Part shown: positions 28,604 through 36,556 of the stretch, piece after piece
Numbering within the stretch: the first letter of the stretch is position 1
Layout of the letters: every line of letters starts with the position of its first letter
DNA from: Mycobacterium sp.
GTDB lineage: Bacteria; Actinomycetota; Actinomycetes; Mycobacteriales; Mycobacteriaceae
Reading direction: 5' to 3'
Assembly (NCBI GenBank): GCA_018401645.1
Contig: JAGYKK010000012.1
Coordinates: 1-64,000, forward strand
Length of the DNA: 64,000 nt
Program-made: the position numbers and the translations under genes
Notes under the pieces: model-generated
Told to the model about the DNA's origin: nothing
What the model saw: the letters and a program-made list of their open reading frames with translations, nothing else
Databases searched by the model: none

Positions 28604-29138
28604 CTAAGTCAATGAATAACGAAGGTTGATCGCGGGAACCCTGTCGTCCAGCGAACCATGGCCAGTGCCAAGCAACACCGGATTCTCGGCCGGGGGAGCT
28701 GGCGCGTCGACTCCAGTCTGGGTGGCGACAACGCTGCCCACAGCTTGGAGAACCTGTAACACGAGCTTGCACGCGCAGACCTTCACTGATTCGACAGCAG
28801 TCGCCGGCCTCTGCGAACGTGCGGACTGAGCGTTCTGGTCGACATTGCTCGGCGGAGCTGGACCTGTGTCGCCGTCGCGGGGTGTTCGGCATGGGCAGGC
28901 AGTGGCGTGGTGGTGCTGTGTTCGGCATGGGCGACAGCGAGCGTGGATGGTGCTGTGTTCGGCATGGGCAGGCAGCGGCGTGGTGGTGCTCGCCGCTGAC
29001 CCGAGCTGCCGAGATTTTCGCCGATTCCGTTGCGGGTCGGGGGGCGATCACTGCGACCGGAGTGGTTAACGCCGCCCGAGTGGGACGCGATGCGGCGACG
29101 CGCCGCGGCGGTGTGGCGACCGTCGCCGCGTAAGCCAC
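28604..29138 (-). pseudogene. Degenerate N-terminal remnant of a mycobacterial secreted protein
   Basis: Reading on the minus strand from GTG 29138 gives 'AYAATVATPPRRVAASRP', like the N-terminus of large secreted mycobacterial multidomain proteins. Further on, in another frame (28786-28604), comes 'LVLQVLQAVGSVVATQTGV' followed by 'DAPAPPAENPVLLGT', a segment I associate with the linker region of the same protein class. The two are separated by three short repeats and are out of frame with each other and with the dehydrogenase domain at 28501. I infer one ancestral secreted sugar-dehydrogenase gene, internally deleted and frameshifted. Confidence 0.45.
28882..28969. repeat. Three copies of a 15-base repeat with 36-37-base period
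   Basis: GTGTTCGGCATGGGC occurs at 28882-28896, 28918-28932 and 28955-28969. Flanking sequence is partly repeated too (GGCAGGCAG and CGTGGTGGTGCT after copies one and three). The period is not a multiple of three, so the array cannot encode one peptide repeat. It lies inside the degenerate segment. Confidence 0.8.
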
Positions 29139-29642
29139 TGGCTCAGCTCGGACTGACGTTTGCGGGGCCTCGATTGCGGCCTGCCTGTCTGATGCTGTCG
29201 CAGCGGCAGGCCTGTTGGCTCGCGCGGCCCGCGGTGTATGACAGCTTCAGCCCCGCGAATCCAACTGCGCTGTTAGCGGCGTCGCTGCGGGCAGCGAGTC
29301 GGACTCGCGCGACGGTGTGTCGTCTGCTCGGGCCCACCGGCACCAGGCGTGCCCATAACCGCACCGATTCGGTGCCACCGCAGGCGCGCCGACCGTCCGT
29401 ACTTGGCGCGGCCATTGTCGGCCCCGCGCCGCTGAAACGAGTCCACGGTTCCCCCTGAAGTGCCTCCGGTGTGCTCTATTCTGGCAGATCGCCCTCCGGA
29501 GGCCTATTCCTCCTAAGTTTCGGCGACGCCGGGCGTGCTCGATGGGCTTTCATGGAATCGGCGGTCGCCATCGGTGCCCGGGCGTAAAGAGTTATCTGTT
29601 GGGGTAGCCCGTTCTACCGGACGGCCGGTGCACGATAGGTTT
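29139..29642. other. Intergenic stretch without a supported gene
   Basis: I see no convincing coding sequence here. Open frames on both strands are Arg/Ala-rich shadows of GC-rich DNA. The one structured element is an inverted repeat, GCCTCCGG at 29462-29469 with CCGGAGGC at 29496-29503 (26-base loop). This could be a weak terminator or an operator near the recQ start. Confidence 0.5.
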
Positions 29643-31721
29643 ATGAACACTCGCGAACGCGCGCAGGCGATCCTGGAACAACTCGCCGGTGAATCCGCGA
29701 TCCTCCGCGAGGACCAGTGGGTCGCCATCGAGGCACTCGTGGTGGCACGCCGTCGGGCACTGGTCGTGCAACGCACCGGATGGGGCAAGTCGGCGGTGTA
29801 CTTCATCGCCGCCAAGCTGCTCCGCGAGCAGGGCCGGGGCGCCACCGTGATCGTGTCGCCGCTGCTGGCACTGATGCGCAATCAGGTCGCTGCCGCCCAA
29901 CGGGCCGGGGTCCGAGCAGCCACCATCAACTCGGGCAACGTCACCGAGTGGGACGACATCCACCGCCGGGTCGCCGCCGGCGAACTCGATGTGCTGTTGG
30001 TGAGTCCGGAGCGGTTGAACAACCCGGAGTTTCGTGACAACGTGCTGCCCGCCCTGGCAGCCGACGCGGGGCTTGTTGTGGTCGATGAAGCGCACTGCGT
30101 ATCCGACTGGGGTCACGACTTCCGACCCGACTATCGGCGCATTCGCACCCTGGTGGCGGAATTGGGTCCGGACACCCCCGTTCTGGCCACGACGGCGACC
30201 GCCAACGACCGAGTTGTCGACGATGTCGCCGCGCAGTTGGGCGTGGGTGGAGCCGACACTCTGGTGCTTCGTGGAGGTCTTGATCGTGAGTCACTACATC
30301 TGTGTGTCGTCAAGATCCCCTCGGCGGCTCAACGAGTCGCATGGATTGCCGCCCAACTTGATTCACTTGAGGGTGCAGGCATTATCTATACGCTGACCGT
30401 CGCGGGAGCCCGCGATGTCGCCACACTGCTGCGAGACCTCGGTCACGATGTCGCCGCCTACACCGGCGCGACCGACCCTGGTGAACGGGAACAACTCGAA
30501 GCGGACCTGCTCGCCAACAGGGTCAAGGCATTGGTGGCGACGTCTGCCCTCGGAATGGGATTCGACAAACCCGACCTCGGCTTCGTCATCCACCTCGGTG
30601 CGCCGTCGTCTCCGATTTCCTATTACCAGCAGGTCGGCCGCGCAGGCCGCGCGACTGCCAGTGCCCAGGTCATCCTGCTGCCCGGCGCCGAGGACACCGA
30701 CATCTGGAGCTACTTCGCCTCCGTCGCCTTTCCCTCCGAAACGATGGTGCGCAGGGTGATTGACGTCCTGGAGTCCGATCGGCCGCAGTCAACCGCCGCG
30801 CTTGAACCGCTAGTCGACCTTGGCCGCTCGCGGCTGGAGATGGTGCTCAAGGTTCTCGATGTCGACGGTGCCGTCCGGCGAGTGAAAGGTGGTTGGATCT
30901 GCACCGGCGAGCCGTGGCTCTACGATGAGCCTCGTTATCGCAAGCTCGACGAAGCCCGCCGCCGCGAGCAACAGGCGATGCTCGAATACCAGGTGACCGG
31001 CGAATGCCGGATGAATTTCCTGCGTGCGCAATTGGACGACCCTGAACTTCGTGACGGCGCGGCCTGTGGCCGTTGCGATAACTGCGCCGGTACCCGTTAC
31101 ACCGCGGCGGTCGATTCCGCGGCCGTCGACGCGGCGCGGGACCGCCTGCAGCGGCCCGGACTCGATATCAGCCCCCGGTTGCAGTGGCCAACCGGCATGG
31201 CCAAAGTCGGCATTGAACTCAGCGGTCGGATCATTGACGGACCTGCCACCGGGCGGGTCATCGGGCGGCTCACTGATCTGGGTTGGGGAGTTCGGTTACG
31301 TCGGCTTCTCGAGGCACCGGACGAACCCGTCCCCGCCGACGTGCTGGCCGCCACCGTCGCCGTGCTTGCAGCCTGGTCGTGGGAAACGCGGCCGGTGGCA
31401 GTGATGGGCCTGGACTCGAGCACCCACCCGGTGCTGATCGGTTCACTGGTCGAGGGACTCGCCGCGGTGGGACGGCTGAGAAACCTGGGTACGTTGCGTT
31501 ATCGCGGCGATCGACGACCGGTGACGGCGGCGAACTCCGCCTATCGCGTCTTGGCGCTCCACGCCTCCTGGGTCGAACCAGACCTCGACGGCGTCGTCGG
31601 CCCGATCCTGTTGGTCGATGATGAAACCGACACCGGTTGGACCTTCACGATGGCCGCGAGGGTGCTGCGCCGCGCCGGTGCGGAGGCGGTACTGCCATTC
31701 GCCCTCGCCAGTGTGAACTGA
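29643..31721 (+). CDS. recQ: RecQ-family DNA helicase with a phosphoribosyltransferase-like C-terminus
   Basis: A 692-residue ATP-dependent 3'-5' helicase. Walker A is QRTGWGKS (residues 43-50), the DEAH box is at 148-151 in VVVDEAHCVSDWGHDFRPDY, and motif VI is 'QQVGRAGRA'. The RecQ zinc cysteines follow in 'GECRMNF' and 'ACGRCDNCAG'. The last part, 'GPILLVDDETDTGWTFTMAA', resembles the PRPP-binding loop of ComF-like phosphoribosyltransferases, so this is a RecQ-PRTase-type fusion. The ATG at 29643 is chosen because the protein starts naturally at MNTRERAQAIL. It is not part of sterol catabolism; it occupies the slot of PPE genes in M. tuberculosis. Confidence 0.9.
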   Translation: MNTRERAQAILEQLAGESAILREDQWVAIEALVVARRRALVVQRTGWGKSAVYFIAAKLLREQGRGATVIVSPLLALMRNQVAAAQRAGVRAATINSGNVTEWDDIHRRVAAGELDVLLVSPERLNNPEFRDNVLPALAADAGLVVVDEAHCVSDWGHDFRPDYRRIRTLVAELGPDTPVLATTATANDRVVDDVAAQLGVGGADTLVLRGGLDRESLHLCVVKIPSAAQRVAWIAAQLDSLEGAGIIYTLTVAGARDVATLLRDLGHDVAAYTGATDPGEREQLEADLLANRVKALVATSALGMGFDKPDLGFVIHLGAPSSPISYYQQVGRAGRATASAQVILLPGAEDTDIWSYFASVAFPSETMVRRVIDVLESDRPQSTAALEPLVDLGRSRLEMVLKVLDVDGAVRRVKGGWICTGEPWLYDEPRYRKLDEARRREQQAMLEYQVTGECRMNFLRAQLDDPELRDGAACGRCDNCAGTRYTAAVDSAAVDAARDRLQRPGLDISPRLQWPTGMAKVGIELSGRIIDGPATGRVIGRLTDLGWGVRLRRLLEAPDEPVPADVLAATVAVLAAWSWETRPVAVMGLDSSTHPVLIGSLVEGLAAVGRLRNLGTLRYRGDRRPVTAANSAYRVLALHASWVEPDLDGVVGPILLVDDETDTGWTFTMAARVLRRAGAEAVLPFALASVN

Positions 31722-31757
31722 GGGCTGCGGCGTCGCGACCTGTGGTTGACTCGGCAC

Positions 31758-31771
31758 TAGAACACGTTCTA
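31758..31771. promoter_or_regulatory. KstR operator upstream of the DUF1214 operon
   Basis: TAGAACACGTTCTA is a perfect palindromic KstR site. TAGATT (31770-31775) overlapping its right edge is a good -10 hexamer for the plus-strand transcript, so bound repressor would cover the promoter. The first gene starts at 31821. Confidence 0.93.
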
Positions 31772-31820
31772 GATTCTGTGCAATCCACCGGTGCGGTCCG
31801 GTATTGAGACGCGGAGGCCC

Positions 31821-32948
31821 ATGTACGCGCAGCCCTTGCTGGATGCCATCGTCGAAGCCGAACGACTGGTCCGCGAGGCTCCGCACATCGAAACCGAAGC
31901 CGATCTGCTGGAGGGTCTGCAGTACCTGGCCGGTGGGATAGCGGCCTGCACCCACCTGGCCTTCGACTACGACCGCGACCACCCATTCCTGCAGTCCGGC
32001 ACCGGGCCGTTCACCAAGATGGGGCTGGACAACCCGGACACCCTCTACTTCGGAACACGGGTCCAGGCCGGTCGGGAATATCTAGTCACCGGAACTCGTG
32101 GGACCACCACCGATCTGAGCTTCCAACTGCTCGGCGGTGAGTACACCGATGACAATGTGCCCGACAGCGAGACGGCGTTTGACGACCGAAAGCTAGACAT
32201 CGCCGCCGACGGTAGCTTCCAGTGGCGCTTCACGCCCGCGGCGAACGCCCAGTTGGTGATCCGAGAGGTCTACAACGATTGGTCGGCGCGGCGCGGAATG
32301 GTGGCGATTGCGCGGGCTGACACCGCCGGGACAGCGCCGGCGCCGCTGAGCAACGAGTTGATCGAGAAGCGATTCGCGGTAGCCGGTAAGCAACTGGTTC
32401 AGCGGATCAAGACCTGGCTACAGTTCCCGCAGTGGTTTTACATGAACATCCCGGTCAACACGATGGTGGCACCACGGTTGACCCCCGGCGGGTTGGCAAC
32501 CCAGTACTCCTCGGCGGGCCATTTCGAACTGTCTCCAGAAGAGGCGCTGGTCATTACGCTGCCGGTCACAGATGCTCCCTACCTAGGCTTCCAACTGGGG
32601 AGTCTCTGGTACATCTCGCTGGACTACATCAACCACCAGACCTCTCTGAACGGAACGCAGGCCCAGGCGGACCTGGACGACAAAATCCGTATCGTCGTCG
32701 CCGACCGCGACCCGGGTGTGACGAACTGGGTGGAGACCCTCGGGCACCGCAAGGGATTTCTGCAGTTCAGATGGCAACGGGTTTCCCGACAGCTCACCGA
32801 ACTCGATGGTCCGACCGTCGAACTCGTCGACTTCGATGCGGTCAAATCCCGACTGCCGTACCACGAGAGCAATCGGATTTCCACAGAGGACTGGCGGGCG
32901 CGGATTGCGCTGCGCCAGAAACAGGTTGGCGACAGGATGGTGGTGTAA
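31821..32948 (+). CDS. DUF1214 protein, Rv3531c ortholog
   Basis: A 375-residue protein. The C-terminal half carries the DUF1214 signature region ('YSSAGHFELSPEEALVITLP', 'GFQLGSLWYISLDYINHQTS'). The N-terminal half is a DUF1254-like helical and beta region ('GPFTKMGLDNPDTLYFG'). No signal peptide is evident. It is KstR-controlled and in M. tuberculosis is a cholesterol-regulon gene of unknown function. The ATG at 31821 is preceded by GGAGG; the frame extends up to 31791 without a good site. It is first in an operon with an SDR and a sulfotransferase. Confidence 0.85.
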   Translation: MYAQPLLDAIVEAERLVREAPHIETEADLLEGLQYLAGGIAACTHLAFDYDRDHPFLQSGTGPFTKMGLDNPDTLYFGTRVQAGREYLVTGTRGTTTDLSFQLLGGEYTDDNVPDSETAFDDRKLDIAADGSFQWRFTPAANAQLVIREVYNDWSARRGMVAIARADTAGTAPAPLSNELIEKRFAVAGKQLVQRIKTWLQFPQWFYMNIPVNTMVAPRLTPGGLATQYSSAGHFELSPEEALVITLPVTDAPYLGFQLGSLWYISLDYINHQTSLNGTQAQADLDDKIRIVVADRDPGVTNWVETLGHRKGFLQFRWQRVSRQLTELDGPTVELVDFDAVKSRLPYHESNRISTEDWRARIALRQKQVGDRMVV

Positions 32949-32951
32949 GGC

Positions 32952-33734
32952 ATGGTCGGGATGCTGGAGAACAAGGTCGTCGTGATCAGCGGCGTGGGCC
33001 CGGCACTGGGAACCACGCTGGCGCGAAGGTTCGCTGAAGGCGGAGCCGACCTGGTGCTGGCGGCCCGCACCGCCGACCGGTTGGCCGAGGTTGCCGAACA
33101 GGTGACAGGTCTGGGCCGACGGGCACTGGCGGTCACCACCGACATCACCGACGACGCACAGGTCGATAACCTCGTTGACCGCAGCCTCGAGGAATACGGA
33201 AAGATCGACGTCCTGGTCAACAATGCCTTCCGGGTCCCGTCGATGAAACCCCTGGCCGACACCACGTTTCAGCACATCCGTGATGCGATCGAACTGACGG
33301 TGCTCGGAGCGCTGCGGCTCACGCAGGGTTTCACCCCGGCCCTGGCCGAATCCAAGGGTTCGGTGGTCAACGTCAACTCGATGGTGATCCGGCATGCCCA
33401 GCCCAAGTACGGCGCCTACAAGATGGCCAAGGCGGCACTGCTTGCCATGTCGCAGTCACTGGCCACCGAATTGGGTACGCAGGGAATCCGGGTGAACTCC
33501 GTTGCGCCGGGTTATATCTGGGGTGGAACGCTGAAGAGCTACTTCGCTCATCAGGCCGGCAAGTTCGGGACCACGGTGGACGAAATTTATGCGGCGGCCG
33601 CCGCGGCGTCCGACCTCAAGCGGTTGCCGACGGAGGACGAAGTGGCTTCTGCCATTCTTTTCATGGCCAGCGATCTTTCCAGTGGCATTACCGGGGCGAC
33701 CCTGGATGTGAACTGCGGGGAGTTCAAACACTGA
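32952..33734 (+). CDS. Short-chain dehydrogenase, Rv3530c ortholog
   Basis: A 260-residue SDR with 'VVVISGVGPALGTTLARRF' (glycine motif somewhat divergent), 'VLVNNAFRVPSM' (NNAF rather than NNAG), catalytic Ser in 'NVNSMVIRHAQ' and YGAYKMAK. It starts three bases after the DUF1214 stop, and its stop TGA shares a base with the ATG of the sulfotransferase gene, so all three are co-translated. Its substrate is unknown; the KstR operon suggests a sterol-derived alcohol or ketone. Confidence 0.85.
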   Translation: MVGMLENKVVVISGVGPALGTTLARRFAEGGADLVLAARTADRLAEVAEQVTGLGRRALAVTTDITDDAQVDNLVDRSLEEYGKIDVLVNNAFRVPSMKPLADTTFQHIRDAIELTVLGALRLTQGFTPALAESKGSVVNVNSMVIRHAQPKYGAYKMAKAALLAMSQSLATELGTQGIRVNSVAPGYIWGGTLKSYFAHQAGKFGTTVDEIYAAAAAASDLKRLPTEDEVASAILFMASDLSSGITGATLDVNCGEFKH

Positions 33735-34879
33735 TGGCGGCTCGTACCGATGTGGGGACCGTTGAGGATCTGAAGGCCTCGGCGGTGAAAGCCGTTGGCC
33801 TCGATGACTTCGGCAGCGATGAGGACAACTACCTCGAGGCGCTTTCGGTATTGCTGGAGTCATATCGCCGTGATGCCGACTTCACTGAGTTGGGCAGCAA
33901 GATGTCCCGCTTTTTCCTGCGAAACGCGTTGGTGGCGCGGCTTCTTAGCGAGGCGTCCTGGAAGCAGTACCCCGCGCATTCCGATGTGCCGATCACCGCG
34001 CCGATCTTCGTGACCGGGCTTCCGCGCACCGGAACCACGGCACTGCACCGCCTGCTATGCGGGGACCCCCGCCACCAGGGCCTCGAGTTGTGGCTCGCCG
34101 AGTTTCCCCAACCTCGTCCGCCACGCGAGACCTGGCCCCACAACCCGGTCTTCGCACAGTTGGCATCCCGATTCGCCAAGGCGCACGAGGAGAACCCGGA
34201 CTACACCGGCTTGCACTACATGACCGCCGATGAGGTGGAGGAATGCTGGCAGTTGCTACGTCAGTCGGTGCACTCGGTGTCTTACGAGACGCTGGCCCAT
34301 GTTCCTACCTACGCGCACTGGCTGGCCGGACAGGACTGGGTTAGGCCCTACCAACGGCACCGCAAAAATCTGCAATTGATAGGTCTCAACGATCCCGAGA
34401 AGCGCTGGGTGCTTAAGAATCCCAGTCACCTGATCGCACTCGAAGCGGTGTTTGCCACCTACCCCGACGCGTTGGTGATCCAGTGTCATCGTCCGGCGGA
34501 GACGATCATGGCGTCGATGTGTTCGTTGTCGCAACACACCACGGACGGGTGGTCCAACAGCTTCGTCGGTGCGACGATCGGTGCTGACTCCCTCGACACG
34601 TGGTCACGTGGGCTGGAGACCTTCAACGCCGTGCGGGCCAAGCAGAACCCGGCCCAGTTCTGTGATGTCGACTATTTCGCTCTCATCAAGGAGCCGCTGC
34701 GGACCGTCGAGGGGATTTACTCGCACTTCGGCATCGAGTTCACCGACCAGGCCCGCACGGCCATCGCCCACACCGATGCCGAGAGCAAGAAGGGTCCACG
34801 GGCCCCGAAGCACACCTACTCCCTTGCCGACTACGGGTTGACCGAGGATCAGGTCAGGGAACGTTTTCGCGGACTGTAG
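33734..34879 (+). CDS. Sulfotransferase-family protein, Rv3529c ortholog
   Basis: A 381-residue protein with the PAPS 5'-phosphosulfate loop FVTGLPRTGTTAL at residues 92-104 and a 3'-phosphate-binding region around 'LVIQCHRPAETIMASMCSL'. By family it would transfer sulfate from PAPS to a hydroxyl, or be a related stf-like enzyme. Why a cholesterol operon carries it is unknown; sterol sulfation or desulfation-linked handling is conjecture. It is last in the DUF1214-SDR-sulfotransferase operon. Confidence 0.85.
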   Translation: MAARTDVGTVEDLKASAVKAVGLDDFGSDEDNYLEALSVLLESYRRDADFTELGSKMSRFFLRNALVARLLSEASWKQYPAHSDVPITAPIFVTGLPRTGTTALHRLLCGDPRHQGLELWLAEFPQPRPPRETWPHNPVFAQLASRFAKAHEENPDYTGLHYMTADEVEECWQLLRQSVHSVSYETLAHVPTYAHWLAGQDWVRPYQRHRKNLQLIGLNDPEKRWVLKNPSHLIALEAVFATYPDALVIQCHRPAETIMASMCSLSQHTTDGWSNSFVGATIGADSLDTWSRGLETFNAVRAKQNPAQFCDVDYFALIKEPLRTVEGIYSHFGIEFTDQARTAIAHTDAESKKGPRAPKHTYSLADYGLTEDQVRERFRGL

Positions 34880-34884
34880 CCGTC

Positions 34885-35343
34885 TCAGCCGTCGCCGGGT
34901 GCCGGCGCGCTTGAGTACTCCTCGAGGCAGCCTTCGGCGACCGCGTGCAAGATGCTGTCGGAAAGTTTCGGGCAAGACCTCGCCCGCGCACTGGAGCCAC
35001 CGGAGGCGCGGATCTCGGTGAAGTAGGCGCAGCGGTCTTGGGACTCAGTATTCCACTGCACCGCGGTGTGCGGAGCGCCAAGCTTCTTGACCCGCACCGA
35101 GGCGTGGCAGAAACGGCAGTCGACCTCGGCCAGCCCGGAGTTGAGATACCGCTCGCGGTCGCGTCGGGTGGCCTCGTGGACGGCCGCCGCGCGCTGCGGG
35201 TCATTCGCGAAGTCCGGAGCCTTGGCCCATGTCGTGACGTCATTGTCGTCGCCGGGGTGGGGATGTTCGTCGTCGTGGGCCCCGTGCAGTAGCAGCATCG
35301 AACGCGCGATCTGGTCGGCGTCGGGCGGATGCTGTGGGGTCAT
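34885..35343 (-). CDS. Conserved small protein downstream of kshA (Rv3527 ortholog)
   Basis: A 152-residue cytosolic protein of unknown function. It has an N-terminal His/Asp-rich stretch ('HGAHDDEHPHPGDDND'), a CRFCHA motif at about residues 76-81 and more cysteines at 104 and 119, so metal binding is possible. The ATG overlaps the kshA stop by four bases, so it is made with KshA; a role in Rieske-cluster insertion or electron delivery is only a guess. Its end is six bases from the convergent sulfotransferase stop. Confidence 0.78.
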   Translation of the reverse strand: MTPQHPPDADQIARSMLLLHGAHDDEHPHPGDDNDVTTWAKAPDFANDPQRAAAVHEATRRDRERYLNSGLAEVDCRFCHASVRVKKLGAPHTAVQWNTESQDRCAYFTEIRASGGSSARARSCPKLSDSILHAVAEGCLEEYSSAPAPGDG

Positions 35344-36488
35344 GACGCGGGCTGACCCGCCTCACTGGCTTGGGCGGCTTGGCGGCGCAGGTTTTCCTCG
35401 ACCTCCACGTGCCACTTCTCGTTGGCCTTGGTGGTGTCCACCTCGAGTTCGAAGCGATCGGTCATGTCCGGTGAGATGTCGGCGACGTCAACATAGAACT
35501 GCTGATACCACCGGCGCATCTGGTAGACCGCACCGTCTTCTTCGACGAGCAGCGGATTTTCGATACGGGTCTTGTGCTTCCAGATCTCCACATCCTGCAG
35601 GAAGCCTTTGCTGACACCGGAGGTGAACGCGGATGAAATCCGTTCTGTCGTTTCGTCATCGAGGCCCTTGGGCTTCTCGATGATGACGCCCCACTGCAGC
35701 ATGAAGGAGTCCTGATTCACCGGATAGTGGCAGTTGATCAGGATGGACTCGGCCTTGAAATCGCCGTAGGTGTTGTGCAGCCAGTTGATCATGAACGACG
35801 GCCCGAAGTAACTGGCCTCGGAATCCAGATGTGACTCGCCGTAGGCGGTACCCATGCCACCAATGTCCGGACGGCCGACGTTATGCAGATACTGGGTGGC
35901 GACCTGGCCCTCGAAGACGTTCTTGAAATACGTCGGCAGTCCGTAGTGGATGTAGTAGAAGTGCGCCATGTCGGTGACGTTGTCGACGATCTCGCGACAG
36001 TTGGAGCCCTCGATGAGCATCGAGTTCCAATTCCAGTCGGTCCAGTCACTGCTGGCCTGCTCGGGAATCTCGGGGATGCGGACCTCGGGTTGCGGCGGAT
36101 TGCCTTCGTGGTCGTGCCAGACGAACAGCAGGCCGGCTCGCACGTCGGTGTGCCAGGAACGGGTGCGGGCCAGTTTCGGAGTGCGCTTGGCATACGGCAC
36201 CAGTTTGCAACGGCCGTCGCCGCCCCACCGCCAGTCATGGAACGGGCAGGCGACCTCATCGCCCTTGATGGTTCCCTGAGACAGGTCGCCACCCATGTGT
36301 CGGCAGTAACCATCGAGCACGTGCAGTTCGTTCTTCGAGTCCGCGAACACCACGAGTTTGGTGCCGAACGCATGAATCGGGTGTGGTTCGCCGTCGGTGA
36401 AGTCACGAACCGGGCCGAGGCAGTGCCAGCCGCGGGCGTAGCGATCGGGCAGGGTTCCGGTGTCGATATCGCGAATCTCGGTGGTCAT
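35340..36488 (-). CDS. kshA: 3-Ketosteroid 9alpha-hydroxylase oxygenase KshA
   Basis: A 382-residue Rieske non-haem iron oxygenase. The [2Fe-2S] ligands are Cys62, His64, Cys81 and His84 (YCRHMGGDLS and ACPFHDWRW). The mononuclear iron site includes 'VDNVTDMAHFYYIHYG'. It hydroxylates androstadienedione at C9, which breaks ring B non-enzymatically. The reductase KshB is not in this window. The ATG at 36488 has GGAGGGG upstream and the KstR site at 36517 controls it. Confidence 0.96.
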   Translation of the reverse strand: MTTEIRDIDTGTLPDRYARGWHCLGPVRDFTDGEPHPIHAFGTKLVVFADSKNELHVLDGYCRHMGGDLSQGTIKGDEVACPFHDWRWGGDGRCKLVPYAKRTPKLARTRSWHTDVRAGLLFVWHDHEGNPPQPEVRIPEIPEQASSDWTDWNWNSMLIEGSNCREIVDNVTDMAHFYYIHYGLPTYFKNVFEGQVATQYLHNVGRPDIGGMGTAYGESHLDSEASYFGPSFMINWLHNTYGDFKAESILINCHYPVNQDSFMLQWGVIIEKPKGLDDETTERISSAFTSGVSKGFLQDVEIWKHKTRIENPLLVEEDGAVYQMRRWYQQFYVDVADISPDMTDRFELEVDTTKANEKWHVEVEENLRRQAAQASEAGQPAS

Positions 36489-36516
36489 GTCGCCCCTCCA
36501 ACTGTGTGTCTCTAAC

Positions 36517-36530
36517 TAGAACACGTTACA
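36517..36530. promoter_or_regulatory. KstR operator upstream of kshA
   Basis: TAGAACACGTTACA matches TnnAACnnGTTnnA. It lies 28 bases upstream of the kshA start and just after the 3' end of ltp3, so kshA has its own promoter inside a run of same-strand genes. Confidence 0.92.
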
Positions 36531-36556
36531 GTTTTCCGTCGTCGGCAACAACCCGC

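Noticed and set aside
28882-28969. Three repeats as a CRISPR array
   Set aside because: The units are only 15 bases, spacers are partly repeated with each other, and no cas genes are present.
29030-29458. 142-codon plus-strand frame before recQ
   Set aside because: Arg/Ala/Pro-rich composition, no motif and no ribosome site; typical of GC-rich non-coding DNA.
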